A stretch of 64,000 bases of DNA from positions 62,001-126,000 of the forward strand of contig NZ_JAKIKY010000004.1 in assembly GCF_023349185.1 (NCBI RefSeq), read 5' to 3'. The DNA is from Shewanella aquimarina (lineage in GTDB: Bacteria > Pseudomonadota > Gammaproteobacteria > Enterobacterales > Shewanellaceae). Below are positions 36,563 through 45,632 of this stretch, piece by piece (position 1 is the stretch's first letter; every line of letters starts with the position of its first letter). Position numbers and translations under genes: made by a program. A model generated the notes under the pieces. That model saw nothing but the letters and a program-made list of their open reading frames with translations. It was not told where the DNA came from and did no database searches.

Positions 36563-36582
36563 AACTATTATCATTAAGTTTT
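36563..36582 (-). promoter_or_regulatory. Fur-like box upstream of the porin
   Basis: On the minus strand CTTAATGATAATAGTTTGC contains the core AATGATAAT and agrees with the 19-bp Fur consensus at about 13 positions. It lies between the FNR box and the predicted -10. Confidence 0.45.
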
Positions 36583-36596
36583 TTGATTGAGATCAA
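36583..36596 (-). promoter_or_regulatory. FNR/EtrA box upstream of the porin
   Basis: TTGATTGAGATCAA is an exact match to TTGAT-N4-ATCAA. Its centre is about 44 bp upstream of the start site implied by TACGAT at 36552-36557. That spacing is typical of FNR-activated class II promoters. Confidence 0.6.
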
Positions 36597-37053
36597 CAAA
36601 TGTAAAGTCAAGGTAAAGGAGCTTGTACCCAGGTAGTGCAGCGTTAGTGTGGTTTAAAATCATTTTATAACAATGGCTTGATGTTGTTTTTCCTGATTTT
36701 TAACCCTTGACGTTGACTGACATTGTTAATTTTAAAAAATTTATCTTTTTTGCAGCTTTAGAGGAGTTTTGGGGAAAATCAGCATTCTTGCTTCTGGTTT
36801 TAGACTCAGCTTGAGGCATGGTTTGGGCACAGTTTGAGCGATCGAGTAGATGGGCTTAAGTCATAGACGAGTCAAGGGGATAGGAGAGTTGCGACAGGGA
36901 AATGGCGGATCTTTCGGCCTAGATTGGTGGCAAAACAGGGGCTCCTCAAGTCATCGGAGAAGTGTTTGGCGGGTTTTGCTATAGACTGTGCCTCCTTAAA
37001 TTTTTAACTGACTGTTATAGTTAACTCTTACACCACCTGATTGACGAGCCGAT

Positions 37054-37767
37054 ATGTTTCTAAGTCCTTATTTTAATAAAGCACAGCAATTGGTCTCTGT
37101 GTCAGCCCAGCAGGCGAGCGAATTTGCCAAAGGGGTCGCACAGGACTTTAATCCCATCCACGATGTCGATGCCAAGAAGTTTTGCGTACCCGGAGATCTC
37201 CTGTTTGCCTTGGTGCTGGGACAATATGGGCTGAGCCAGAAGATGACATTTCGTTTCGAGGGCATGGTCGGCAGCGGTGTCAATCTGGTGTTTCCCGATG
37301 CGGTCGGTGACAGCTTTGCCATCTTGGATGATAAGGACAAGCAGTACCTGAGTGTGAGCCGCAGCGGCGAGACAACCGAGTGCGAGGTGCAGACAGAGTC
37401 CTTCGTGCGTAGCTATGTGGCCTTCTCCGGGCTCAACTTTACCCATGTGCTGGTGCCGCTGATGAAGCAGCACGGCATGATGATCAACCCGGCCCGTCCT
37501 CTGGTGATCTATGAGAGCATGTCGTTCGATCTCAATACCTTAGATTTCGACAGCATCGCCCTCAACCTGGTGGAGCAGACGCTTGAGATAGACGGCAAGC
37601 GCGGCGACGTGACCCTGAAGTTTGAGCTGCACTGCGGCGACACCCTGGTGGGCACGGGTGAGAAGACCCTGGTGCTTAGCGGCCTGCGTCCACTGGAAGA
37701 TGCAAGCATGGATGAGATGGTGGCCCGCTATGAGGCGCGCCGCGTCAGCTATCAGCAAGCCGACTAG
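37054..37767 (+). CDS. DUF3581 family protein, MaoC/hotdog-like
   Basis: A 237-residue cytoplasmic protein. The N-terminal block AQDFNPIHDVDAKKF followed by VPGDLLFALVLGQYG resembles the hydratase motif of MaoC/hotdog enzymes (D-x-NPIH, then a Gly-rich turn). I recall such proteins in Shewanella and Vibrio under DUF3581. A hydratase or thioester-binding role is inference, and the partner pathway is not shown by the neighbours. Confidence 0.75.
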   Translation: MFLSPYFNKAQQLVSVSAQQASEFAKGVAQDFNPIHDVDAKKFCVPGDLLFALVLGQYGLSQKMTFRFEGMVGSGVNLVFPDAVGDSFAILDDKDKQYLSVSRSGETTECEVQTESFVRSYVAFSGLNFTHVLVPLMKQHGMMINPARPLVIYESMSFDLNTLDFDSIALNLVEQTLEIDGKRGDVTLKFELHCGDTLVGTGEKTLVLSGLRPLEDASMDEMVARYEARRVSYQQAD

Positions 37768-37787
37768 TCTGCTGGCATGCTGAATTG

Positions 37788-37812
37788 GGGTCGGCGCTTG
37801 CCGGCCCTTTCT
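37788..37812 (+). terminator. Terminator-like hairpin after DUF3581 gene
   Basis: GGGTCGGC pairs with GCCGGCCC (one wobble) around GCTT and is followed by a short T-run. Confidence 0.55.
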
Positions 37813-37841
37813 ATTTCTGCTCCCGACGCCTAAATTGCGGC

Positions 37842-37904
37842 CCCAGCTCTCCATTTCCTGTTCCCAGCTCTCCATTTCCTGTTCCCAGCTCTCAATTTTC
37901 TGTT
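37842..37904. repeat. Three tandem copies of a 21-bp unit
   Basis: The unit is CCCAGCTCTCCATTTCCTGTT. Copies 1 and 2 are identical and copy 3 has two changes. A fourth copy may have begun (CCAAGC). It lies between a terminator-like hairpin and the SMC operon, outside any called gene. Confidence 0.85.
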
Positions 37905-38168
37905 CCAAGCATTTAGCCATTGGCATTCGCCACGAGCCGATCCTGAACATCACTCGTTCTCTTTATGCTTGCCGTCTTCTTCATTCATGCCGTGAAAACC
38001 GCCTGAAATCGGGCGTTACGCACGCTTTTTAAACGACTATCCCACCCAAGTCCCGGGCCAGATTGCCAAGCCGATAGCTTTGTTTTACTTTAGTGGGATT
38101 GTTTTGCTATTCCCCTTTGCTGCTCGCCCCGCTGGGCGGCCGACAAGCTCGTTTGGATAAGGAAAGAG

Positions 38169-41100
38169 ATGCCAAGCTTAAATCGTATCGTGCTGATCAA
38201 TACGCACCTCCCCGGCGTTGTGGAACTCGCCCTCGATGGACACACCAACATTTGTGGTACCAACGCCTCGGGCAAGACCACACTACAGCGTCTGGTGCCC
38301 GTGTTTTATGGCGAGTACCCCAGCCGCGTGGTGCCCTCGACCCGTGACAGCTTCGAGCGTTGGTATCTGCCCCATGATTCCAGCTATATCATCTACGAGT
38401 ATCGCCGCGACGATGGCCTGCTGACCCAGGCTGTACTGGCCTCTGCAGGTGACGGCAAGGGGGTCAACTACCGTTTCATCGGCAAGGGCTTCGAGCTGGA
38501 AGACTATGTCAAGTCGCAACAAGGGGAGTCGATTCTTTGCCATAACATGGCCGAGCTCGGCCGGGAGATGAAACGCGCCGGGGTGGCGGTGACTAATTTG
38601 CTGAACACCCGTGAGTATCGCGCCATCATCCAAAACGATCGCACCCTGCTCAGCACCGGCAGCAACCGCAGCGAATTACGCGCCTACGCCCGCCAGTTCT
38701 CTCTGTGTCAGCACGAACACACGCTGCGCCATATAGAGAAGTTGGCCAAGGCGGTGCACTCTAAAGAGGGCAAGATGGAGACCATCAAGTCGATGATCGC
38801 CGCCATCCTGGAGGAGGACGGGGTTAACCCGCCGAGTTCACGCCTCAACCCGCAGCGGGTCGAGTCTTGGATCCGCGAGAGCCAGCTGATCCAGGGCTTT
38901 GAGCAGATCCGCCCCGAATTTGACAAGCTGGAACAGGAGTTTAACCAACTGCTGAGCGCGGAGCAGCGCCTGGCTGGGCTGAAGCGCGGCTATGGCAAGG
39001 ATGAGGCTCAGGAGATAGAGCGTCAGGAGCTAAATCAGCAGCGCTCGAAAGATCTCGGCAACAAGCTGCGTCAGCTAGACGATGAGTGGAAGGAGCTGCG
39101 CGACGAACTCAACCTGGATCTCTCTGCCGCCAAGGGCGACGTGGCCAAGATAGAGCATGAGCTGGATATCATCGAAGATCAGCACGCAGGTTTTCTCGAT
39201 GCCGATATCGAGCAGGCCAAGCTGGATCTCGAGCAGCTGCCCAGCTGGCGCGCCAGCCTGGAGAACCTGACCGAGCGTCATAAGCTGCAAACCGAGAAGC
39301 ACCAGGATATAGAGGCGGCCTACAACGCCCGTCGCAGCAAGATAGGCGAGAATCTCAACCGCGAGCTGGAGCAGCTAGATAAGGAACAAGATAAGTATCG
39401 TGAAGCCAGAGACAAGCAGCAGGAGGCGGGCCGCGAGGAGCTGGCCGCTCTCGAGCAAAGCTGGCGTGAGCAGATGGAGGCGGGCCGTGCCAAGCACAAC
39501 GAGCAGGAATACCAGCTCAAGCTGACGGCGGCCGAGCTGCAGATGCAGGTCAACGGCGTCACCTACAGCGAAGAAGAGAAGCTGACCCTGGCGGTGTTTG
39601 ACGAGCGTATCTCCCGCGCCGACGAGGAGCAGGAGGCGTGCAACGCCATGGTGGATCGCCTGGCAGGCGAGGAGCGCAAGCTCAGAGCCAAGCGGGACCA
39701 GGCCAACGAGAGCCTGAGACAGGCAGGGTTAAGGGTTATCGAGCGTCAGGGCGCACTGGATGAGCTGCATCAGGTGCTCTTTCCTCAGTCTCATACCCTG
39801 CTTGAGTACCTGCGCAAGGAGGTCGACGGCTGGGAGGAGAGCATAGGCAAGCTGATCAACCCAGAGCTTTTACATCGCAGCGATCTGCACCCGGCCAAGT
39901 CGGCCGGCGGCGACAGCTTCTGCGGCGTCGAGCTGGATCTCAAGGCGCTGGCAACTCCAGAATATGCTGCCTCGGAGCAGGAGCTCAGGGGCCGCTACAG
40001 CGAGGCCGAGGAGGCGCTGGCCAGCGCCAAGCAGCTGCAGGCCGAGGCGGAGGAGGCCCTGGTGGCCATCAATGCCGAGCTGGATAAGCTTAATCGCGAA
40101 CTCACCTTTGCCAAGACGGCCTACAAGAACAGCCGCGACGATCTGCGCCGCCTGTTCGACGAGAAACGCGCCGAGCAGGAGAAGATCAATCAGGCACTCT
40201 CTGCCCGTAAGGCCGAGTCGCAGAAGCGTCTCGCCCGTCTCGACAGCGAGATGAAACAGCTTAAGGCTCAGCATCAGGAGTGGCTCGAGGAACAAAACGA
40301 GCAGGCGCTCGAGGCGCGCATGGAGAAGAAGGCCTACTGGCAGGAAGTGGTCGGCGCGCTGGATGCCCAGCTCTCCCAGGTTAAGCAGAATATTAACGAT
40401 CGCCGCCAGGCGGCCAAGGCGGAGCAGAAGGCCTGCGAGCAGTGGTATAAGGATGAGCTGAAGTCCCGCGGCGTGGATGAAGACAAGATCCTTAAGCTTA
40501 AGCAGGAGATCCGCGAGCTGGAGAGCAACATCAGCAAGGCGGAGCAGCGCCGCAGCGAGGTACTGCGCTTCGACGACTGGTATCAACACACCTGGCTGGC
40601 CCGTAAGCCTAAGCTGCAGACCGAGCTGAGTCAGGTCAAGATGGCGGTGACCGAGCTGACGCAACAGCTCACCACTAAGGCCAACGAGATTAAACATCAG
40701 CGCCAGCAATATGATAGCGAGCGTAAACAGTCCGATGCCATCCAGGTGGAGGCCTCGGAGAACCTGACCAAGCTGCGCGCCGTGATGCGCAAGCTGGCAG
40801 AGCTTAAGCTGCCATCGAGCCAGGATGAGATGCAGGGTGGACTCACAGAGCGTCTGCGTCAGGGCGAAGAGTTATTGCTGCGCCGGGATCAGCTGATGGG
40901 ATCGGTGAAGCAGTATATCGAGCATTTCGACTCGGTGATCGCCAGCAAGTCGGGCTCTAGCCTGTCTGAGACCTGGGAGCGCGCCCGCGAGGAGTCGAGC
41001 TTCGTCAACGACAAGGGCATTCGCCTGCTGGATTATCGCAAGCTGGTGCCGCAGCTTGAGCAGCTGCTCAACGTAATGGTGCCACAGGCGATCATGGGGC

Positions 41101-41840
41101 TGCGAGAGCAGGGGCGTAACTTTGGTATCGATCTGACGGCGTTTTACGACGTGCTGGCGGATATCGACCGCCGCATCGCCTCCCAGAGTGCACGCATCAC
41201 CCGCGAGGTGGGTGAAGAGCTGTTCCTCGACGGGGTGAGCGAGTCGGCGGTGCGTATCCGCTCACGCATCAGCGAGCTCGAGTTCTGGCCCGAGCTGGAG
41301 GAGTTCGTTAAGGCGTTCAAACAGTGGAAGGCCGAAGGCTTTGCCGATCTGCCTGACGAGCACTACACCAGCAGCATGCGCCGCGCCTTGGATATTATTG
41401 GCCGCGCCGCCCTGACTGGCGGTATCGCCAAGCTGCTGGAGATCGAGCTGCGCCTCAAGGAGGGCAACAGCGATCTGGTGATCCGTACCGACCGTCAGCT
41501 CAACGAGTCGTCGAGCCATGGTATGGCCTATCTGATCTTGTGTAAGTTCCTGCTGGCCTTCACCCGCCTGCTGCGTGGCCGCGCCGATGTCACCATTCAC
41601 TGGCCGATCGACGAGCTGGGTACCCTGCACCACGGCAACGTGAAGAAGATCTTCGATGCCTGTGAGAACAACAACATCTCGGTACTGGGCGCCTTCCCGA
41701 ACCCTGAGTCAGAGGTGCTTAACCTGTTTGCCAACCGATACATCATCAATAAGCAAACCAAGAAATTACAGGTGGTTAAGCCGCAAGTTAACCCTATTGC
41801 CGATAAGCTGAGCCAGCGTTTTGCCAAGGAGGCTGTGTAA
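38169..41840 (+). CDS. MukB/MksB/JetC-like SMC ATPase (DUF3584-like)
   Basis: A 1223-residue protein built like an SMC subunit. The N-terminal head has Walker A CGTNASGKTT (29-38). Two long charged coiled-coil arms (about 220-520 and 600-960) surround a hinge-like middle. The C-terminal head has a signature-like LNESSSHGMAYLI (1111 onward) and Walker B WPIDELGTLH (D1148, E1149). The layout DE-x-x-x-L-H followed by ISVLGAFPNPE parallels MukB. I believe such proteins are filed as DUF3584. The stop codon is directly followed by the ATG of the next gene. With the two genes after it, it forms an SMC-kite-kleisin set. Roles in DNA loop extrusion, chromosome upkeep or plasmid control are inference. 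Confidence 0.85.
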   Translation: MPSLNRIVLINTHLPGVVELALDGHTNICGTNASGKTTLQRLVPVFYGEYPSRVVPSTRDSFERWYLPHDSSYIIYEYRRDDGLLTQAVLASAGDGKGVNYRFIGKGFELEDYVKSQQGESILCHNMAELGREMKRAGVAVTNLLNTREYRAIIQNDRTLLSTGSNRSELRAYARQFSLCQHEHTLRHIEKLAKAVHSKEGKMETIKSMIAAILEEDGVNPPSSRLNPQRVESWIRESQLIQGFEQIRPEFDKLEQEFNQLLSAEQRLAGLKRGYGKDEAQEIERQELNQQRSKDLGNKLRQLDDEWKELRDELNLDLSAAKGDVAKIEHELDIIEDQHAGFLDADIEQAKLDLEQLPSWRASLENLTERHKLQTEKHQDIEAAYNARRSKIGENLNRELEQLDKEQDKYREARDKQQEAGREELAALEQSWREQMEAGRAKHNEQEYQLKLTAAELQMQVNGVTYSEEEKLTLAVFDERISRADEEQEACNAMVDRLAGEERKLRAKRDQANESLRQAGLRVIERQGALDELHQVLFPQSHTLLEYLRKEVDGWEESIGKLINPELLHRSDLHPAKSAGGDSFCGVELDLKALATPEYAASEQELRGRYSEAEEALASAKQLQAEAEEALVAINAELDKLNRELTFAKTAYKNSRDDLRRLFDEKRAEQEKINQALSARKAESQKRLARLDSEMKQLKAQHQEWLEEQNEQALEARMEKKAYWQEVVGALDAQLSQVKQNINDRRQAAKAEQKACEQWYKDELKSRGVDEDKILKLKQEIRELESNISKAEQRRSEVLRFDDWYQHTWLARKPKLQTELSQVKMAVTELTQQLTTKANEIKHQRQQYDSERKQSDAIQVEASENLTKLRAVMRKLAELKLPSSQDEMQGGLTERLRQGEELLLRRDQLMGSVKQYIEHFDSVIASKSGSSLSETWERAREESSFVNDKGIRLLDYRKLVPQLEQLLNVMVPQAIMGLREQGRNFGIDLTAFYDVLADIDRRIASQSARITREVGEELFLDGVSESAVRIRSRISELEFWPELEEFVKAFKQWKAEGFADLPDEHYTSSMRRALDIIGRAALTGGIAKLLEIELRLKEGNSDLVIRTDRQLNESSSHGMAYLILCKFLLAFTRLLRGRADVTIHWPIDELGTLHHGNVKKIFDACENNNISVLGAFPNPESEVLNLFANRYIINKQTKKLQVVKPQVNPIADKLSQRFAKEAV

Positions 41841-42494
41841 ATGAGCACTAGCACACAAACCGTACTCGTGGGCCAGGGCGCCCTGATCGAAGCCTTGCTG
41901 CGCGGCGAGTTTATCTGCCGAACCAGTAACGAAGACGCCTGGCGCGCGCTTAAATCCCAGACCACGCGTGACAGCGTCGAGCAATACCTGAATCAGATCA
42001 ATCGTACCCTGGCCTCGGCCGGGGAGGGCGAGGTGTTCTTCTGTGGCTATCTGCAACTGGGTGATGATGAGCGTAAGGTGATCTCCAGTCAGTTTCGCGA
42101 CATCTGTCATGCGCTGATCCCACTGGTGGAGTGGTTGGTGCTGGTGCAAGAGGCCAGCGGCCAGGATGCGCCCCTGTCAGAAGGTGCGGCGGTGCGTCTC
42201 AATGAGTTACAGACACGTATCGAAGATACGCCGGCGTTTCGTGAGCAGCTGGCTAAGATCAGCCACTATCGTCTGTTTGGCTCAAGTTCTACCCAGGTGG
42301 ACGCGCAGATCAAGTTGGTGTTTAAACGCCTGGTGGAGCTGGGATATCTGCTGCGTCCCAACCAGGAGAAGCAGATCTATATCGCCACCGGTAAGCTGGA
42401 CTATCTCTATGAGGTGATCCGCTTTATCGATGAAACCGAAGGACTCAGCCTGGAGGCCCAGGCGGAAACCGCAACCCAGAGGGACTTGATCTGA
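41841..42494 (+). CDS. Kite-like SMC partner (MukE/MksE/JetB-like)
   Basis: A 217-residue protein in the middle of the SMC operon. It begins directly after the SMC stop. GALIEALLRGEFICRTSNED and the later DAQIKLVFKRLVELGYLLRP look like the two winged-helix parts of kite proteins. The size and position match MukE/MksE/JetB. I cannot show homology by eye beyond this pattern, so the call rests mainly on operon context and secondary-structure impression. Confidence 0.65.
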   Translation: MSTSTQTVLVGQGALIEALLRGEFICRTSNEDAWRALKSQTTRDSVEQYLNQINRTLASAGEGEVFFCGYLQLGDDERKVISSQFRDICHALIPLVEWLVLVQEASGQDAPLSEGAAVRLNELQTRIEDTPAFREQLAKISHYRLFGSSSTQVDAQIKLVFKRLVELGYLLRPNQEKQIYIATGKLDYLYEVIRFIDETEGLSLEAQAETATQRDLI

Positions 42495-42495
42495 T

Positions 42496-43716
42496 ATGAG
42501 TAGCAACTTACATCAGGCGGGGGTCACGCTACTCAAGCAGCTGGGGCGCCATGCGGATCTCATCATGGATGTCTATCTGTCTGGCTCTGTGACCGAAGAG
42601 GGCGAACGCGCCGGTGCCATCGACAAGCTGCGTAAGGCCGACATCTTGTGGCAACCCGACGGCGAGCAGGGACTGAGGCTGAAACGCTCGGTGCGCGCCC
42701 TGCTCGAAGAGGTGCTGAGCGATGAGCGCAATCGACAGATCGATGCCAATGTTGGCTCTTCGCTTGCCACCATCAAGACCCTGGCGGATCACTATAAGGA
42801 GGCTCGCCAGGCGGCCGATTACGGCGCCAGCGAGGCCTATCTGGCCGATCTCAGCGAGCAGGTCTACAGCTTTACCGAGGGGCTGAAGTACTCTATTCGT
42901 GTGCTCTGGAGCCGGATCAACAACGAATTCGGTTATGTAGGCACCATCAACGCCAAGATACGTGAAAATGAGCTGGCCCAGAGTCAGGTGACCGAGCTGC
43001 TCAACGGCCTGGAGATGTTCCAGTTTAGCGAGCTGGGTCAGATTGCCGGCGATATCCGCGAGCTGCGTAAGCTGTTGGTGACCCGCTTACAAGAGACCCT
43101 GAGTGACTGTACCCAGGAACTGAGTGTGGTGCAGGGACGCCTGCTGGAGCTACTTGGCCGTTTCCGTCAGATCCTGGGGCGTACTCGCCTGCTCAAGGGC
43201 TGGCTGCTCTATACGGATATGCACCCAGACTATGAGGTGGCGGATCATGTGAGTCACAAGCAGCTGCCGACCCTGTTTAATCGCGCCGAGGCGATTCTGG
43301 CACCGGCGGCGGTGGATGTGACCAACACAGGTCAGGAAGCCGAACTGCTGGCCATGGTGTCGCAGATCAAGAGCATCAGCCGCGCGGGCCGTGATCTTTC
43401 GGTGCGTGACCATGATGTGCCTTTTGCGCTAGTGGAGGCGGAAGACTTCGATATTCCCGATAATCCGCTCAAGCTAGCGGTGGATGAGTATTTCTGCGCC
43501 GTGATCGACTCAGGACTCAGACAATCGGCGCTGGACTATCATAGAGCCAACGAGCTGAGCTGGGATACCGAGAGCTGGCTGTATCAGGTGATCTGTGGCT
43601 ATGAAGGCCTGCCCGAGGAGCACAGGCGCTATTTCGAGCTTGAGCCCATAGGCGAGCGTCATCCTGTCTATAGCGGCAACTTCATCATACGTGACGTGGA
43701 GTTATGGTTGGCCTAA
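42496..43716 (+). CDS. Kleisin-like SMC partner (MukF/MksF/JetA-like)
   Basis: A 406-residue mostly helical protein, one base after the kite-like gene. The N-terminal region (GVTLLKQLGRHADLIMDVYL, RKADILWQPDGEQGLRLKRS) resembles the winged helix of MukF-type kleisins. A helical middle (residues ~100-240) and C-terminal part (SRAGRDLSVRDHDVPFALVE) follow. The kleisin role is inferred from size, helicity and position. A rho-independent terminator follows, and the next gene is an unrelated transporter, so no JetD-type nuclease belongs to the operon. Confidence 0.65.
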   Translation: MSSNLHQAGVTLLKQLGRHADLIMDVYLSGSVTEEGERAGAIDKLRKADILWQPDGEQGLRLKRSVRALLEEVLSDERNRQIDANVGSSLATIKTLADHYKEARQAADYGASEAYLADLSEQVYSFTEGLKYSIRVLWSRINNEFGYVGTINAKIRENELAQSQVTELLNGLEMFQFSELGQIAGDIRELRKLLVTRLQETLSDCTQELSVVQGRLLELLGRFRQILGRTRLLKGWLLYTDMHPDYEVADHVSHKQLPTLFNRAEAILAPAAVDVTNTGQEAELLAMVSQIKSISRAGRDLSVRDHDVPFALVEAEDFDIPDNPLKLAVDEYFCAVIDSGLRQSALDYHRANELSWDTESWLYQVICGYEGLPEEHRRYFELEPIGERHPVYSGNFIIRDVELWLA

Positions 43717-44304
43717 GTTTAAGCTTAAGCATTAGCCGTGATCAGGTGTTAACCAATATAGTGACTGCTTATCCGGTTGCTATCTGATGCTAAAAATCAC
43801 TTAAAACCGTTAAATCAGTAGCTTATCAAAATGCTGGTTTAGCGGTTTTTGTTTATCTGCCTTCTTGGCTATCTGCTGTGTTTTCGCCTATGCCTAGTGG
43901 ATCTCACTAGCCTCTGCCTGTGAGTAATGACTCTCACTGAATATCGTGGTTATGTCAGAGTTTAATGTTGGTTAATTTGTTCTTGCTGGCGTGTTTCACT
44001 GGCTTGAGAGAGGATTTTGTGAATGCCTTGTTGGTTTGTTGTGCTAACAGGTAAAACTTGTTATTTAGCCTTAAACGGGTGGTGTGTATGTTTGTGTTTT
44101 TAAATCAATGACTTGCATTGTGATCCTCTTTACTTTCACCTTTTGTAGGCTGTTAACCTGCCCAGATTATGATTGAAATTATCACTAGCATGATCCACTA
44201 TCACTGACCAGTAACGGCAGAGCCACGGCTCTCATCACTATCTCCACGCTAGATGGAGAAGAAAAAAAGCGCACGATAGATGCGCGGCAAAACAAGGCAA
44301 GCAT
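43717..44304. other. Intergenic region before the DAACS transporter
   Basis: It contains the SMC-operon terminator at 43803-43850. The remaining ~450 bp show no gene and presumably hold the promoter of the transporter. Imperfect GATC/TGA-rich dyads around 44120-44210 could be regulator sites, but none matches a consensus well. Confidence 0.5.
43803..43850 (+). terminator. Terminator after the SMC operon
   Basis: AAAACCG...TAAA...CAG pairs with CTG...TTTA...CGGTTTT with two bulged mismatches, followed by a T-run. Confidence 0.7.
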
Positions 44305-45573
44305 ATGACTAAATCACTTTCAACGCGCATCTTTATCGGCCTCTTTTCTGGCCTGATTCTGGGTAGCATCATTCAATATTTCTTGGCCGATGTCGGGTTT
44401 TTCTCCGGTACCCTGGTCGAGGTCGCCTCCGGCTTAGGTACCATGTTCGTCAACATGATCATGATGATGGTGGTGCCCCTGGTCTTCGTCAGCATCGTCT
44501 GCGGCGTGCTGGAACTCGACGACCTCAAGAGTTTCGGTCGCCTTGGCGGCAAGACCTTCGGTTTCTACATCATCAATACCCTGGTGGCCATCTTCGCCGC
44601 CCTGACCGTGGCCCTGCTGCTTAAGCCGGGACTCGGGGTAGACATGACGGGGGGCACGGGCGCAGAGATCACTGCAACCGAGCTGCCTAACCTGATGCAG
44701 CTTATCGTCAACATAGTACCGAGCAACCCGGTAGCCGCCTTCACCTCGGGCAACATGCTACAGGTGATCTTCATGGCGCTGCTGGTAGGTGGTGTCATCA
44801 AGGCGATGAATGGCGCCGTGCCGCTGTTGCAACAAGGCTTCACGGAAGGCAACAAGCTGATGATGAAACTTATCAGTGTGGTGATGCAGCTGGCGCCGAT
44901 TGGTGTGTTTGCGCTGATGTTTAAGCTGGGCGCGACCCTGGAGGCTAGCCTATTCCTCAGCGTTGTCGAATACCTGGTGGTGATCCTCAGCCTGCTGCTG
45001 CTGTGGATCTTCGTGGTCTACCCTTGGGCGGTGAGCCTGTTTACCCCTGTGTCGGCCAAGACCTTCCGCGCCAAGACCCAGGAGCAGATCCTATTCTCTC
45101 TGTCGACCGCCAGCTCGAATGCCACCATTCCTGTCACCATGCGTACCCTGACCGAGAAGCTGGGCGTGAAGCGCGCCGTGGCCGGTTTCGGCGTGCCGCT
45201 GGGGGCGACCATGAACATGGGCGGCGTCTCTATCTATATCACCATCGCCATCTTCTTCGTGGCTAACTCCTTCGGTGCTCCTATCGCCATGGATCAGCTG
45301 CCCGCCCTGCTGTTCAGCATCTTCCTGCTGTCTGTTGGCGCAGGCGGCGTGCCAGGCGGCGGCATGGTGATGATCGGCGTGCTGATTCACCAGATGGGTC
45401 TGCCAGTCGAGGCCTTCGTGATTGTCGCGGCACTGGATAGACTGATCGACATGGTACTGACCTCTTGTAACGTCGTGGGTGACGCCGCCGTGCTCACCAT
45501 AGTCGACGCCACAGAGAACGCCCATGAAGAGGAGCAGGCTGTCACTGTGCCTCGTACCAGTGAGGTGAGTTAA
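44305..45573 (+). CDS. Divergent dicarboxylate/amino acid:cation symporter (DAACS family)
   Basis: A 422-residue inner-membrane transporter of the GltP/GltPh fold. The hairpin-1 motif is LSTASSNATIPVTM, and the TM7 segment is GATMNMGGVSIY. TM8 is DRLIDMVLTSCNVVGD (residues 378-393). Compared with GltPh, D394, T398 and N401 have counterparts (D382, T386, N389). The carboxylate-binding R397 is L385, and the Na-site D312 of NMDGT is G306. The substrate is therefore unlikely to be an acidic amino acid bound in the standard way. A strong terminator follows. Confidence 0.85.
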   Translation: MTKSLSTRIFIGLFSGLILGSIIQYFLADVGFFSGTLVEVASGLGTMFVNMIMMMVVPLVFVSIVCGVLELDDLKSFGRLGGKTFGFYIINTLVAIFAALTVALLLKPGLGVDMTGGTGAEITATELPNLMQLIVNIVPSNPVAAFTSGNMLQVIFMALLVGGVIKAMNGAVPLLQQGFTEGNKLMMKLISVVMQLAPIGVFALMFKLGATLEASLFLSVVEYLVVILSLLLLWIFVVYPWAVSLFTPVSAKTFRAKTQEQILFSLSTASSNATIPVTMRTLTEKLGVKRAVAGFGVPLGATMNMGGVSIYITIAIFFVANSFGAPIAMDQLPALLFSIFLLSVGAGGVPGGGMVMIGVLIHQMGLPVEAFVIVAALDRLIDMVLTSCNVVGDAAVLTIVDATENAHEEEQAVTVPRTSEVS

Positions 45574-45606
45574 GGTTAATCTTACGGTTTCATTTTATCG
45601 ATAATT

Positions 45607-45632
45607 GGCCCGCCTCTGGCGGGCCTTTTTAT
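45607..45632 (+). terminator. Intrinsic terminator after the DAACS transporter
   Basis: GGCCCGCC pairs with GGCGGGCC around TCT and is followed by TTTTT. Confidence 0.9.

Larger units (their letters stand above)
36493..37053. other. Divergent intergenic region between porin and DUF3581 gene
   Basis: It holds the porin promoter region with Fur-like and FNR-like boxes. A possible minus-strand -10 TACGAT lies at 36552-36557. The remaining ~450 bp are A+T-rich near the porin and show no gene. A promoter for the plus-strand gene is expected close to 37000-37040, but no strong match is seen. Confidence 0.5.
37768..38168. other. Intergenic region upstream of the SMC operon
   Basis: It contains a terminator-like hairpin after DUF3581 (37788-37812) and the three-copy 21-bp repeat (37842-37904). 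The ribosome site AGGAAAGAG lies just before the SMC start at 38169. No gene is seen. Confidence 0.5.

Noticed and set aside
37540..37953. 137-codon minus-strand frame encoding Glu/Trp-rich heptads over the 21-bp repeat
   Set aside because: The heptads follow from the 21-bp DNA period, the frame continues antisense into the DUF3581 gene, and no ribosome site is seen.
38169..43716. Complete Wadjet (JetABCD) defence system
   Set aside because: No Toprim-type JetD gene is present in the operon or next to it, and the gene order differs. The SMC-complex call is kept instead.
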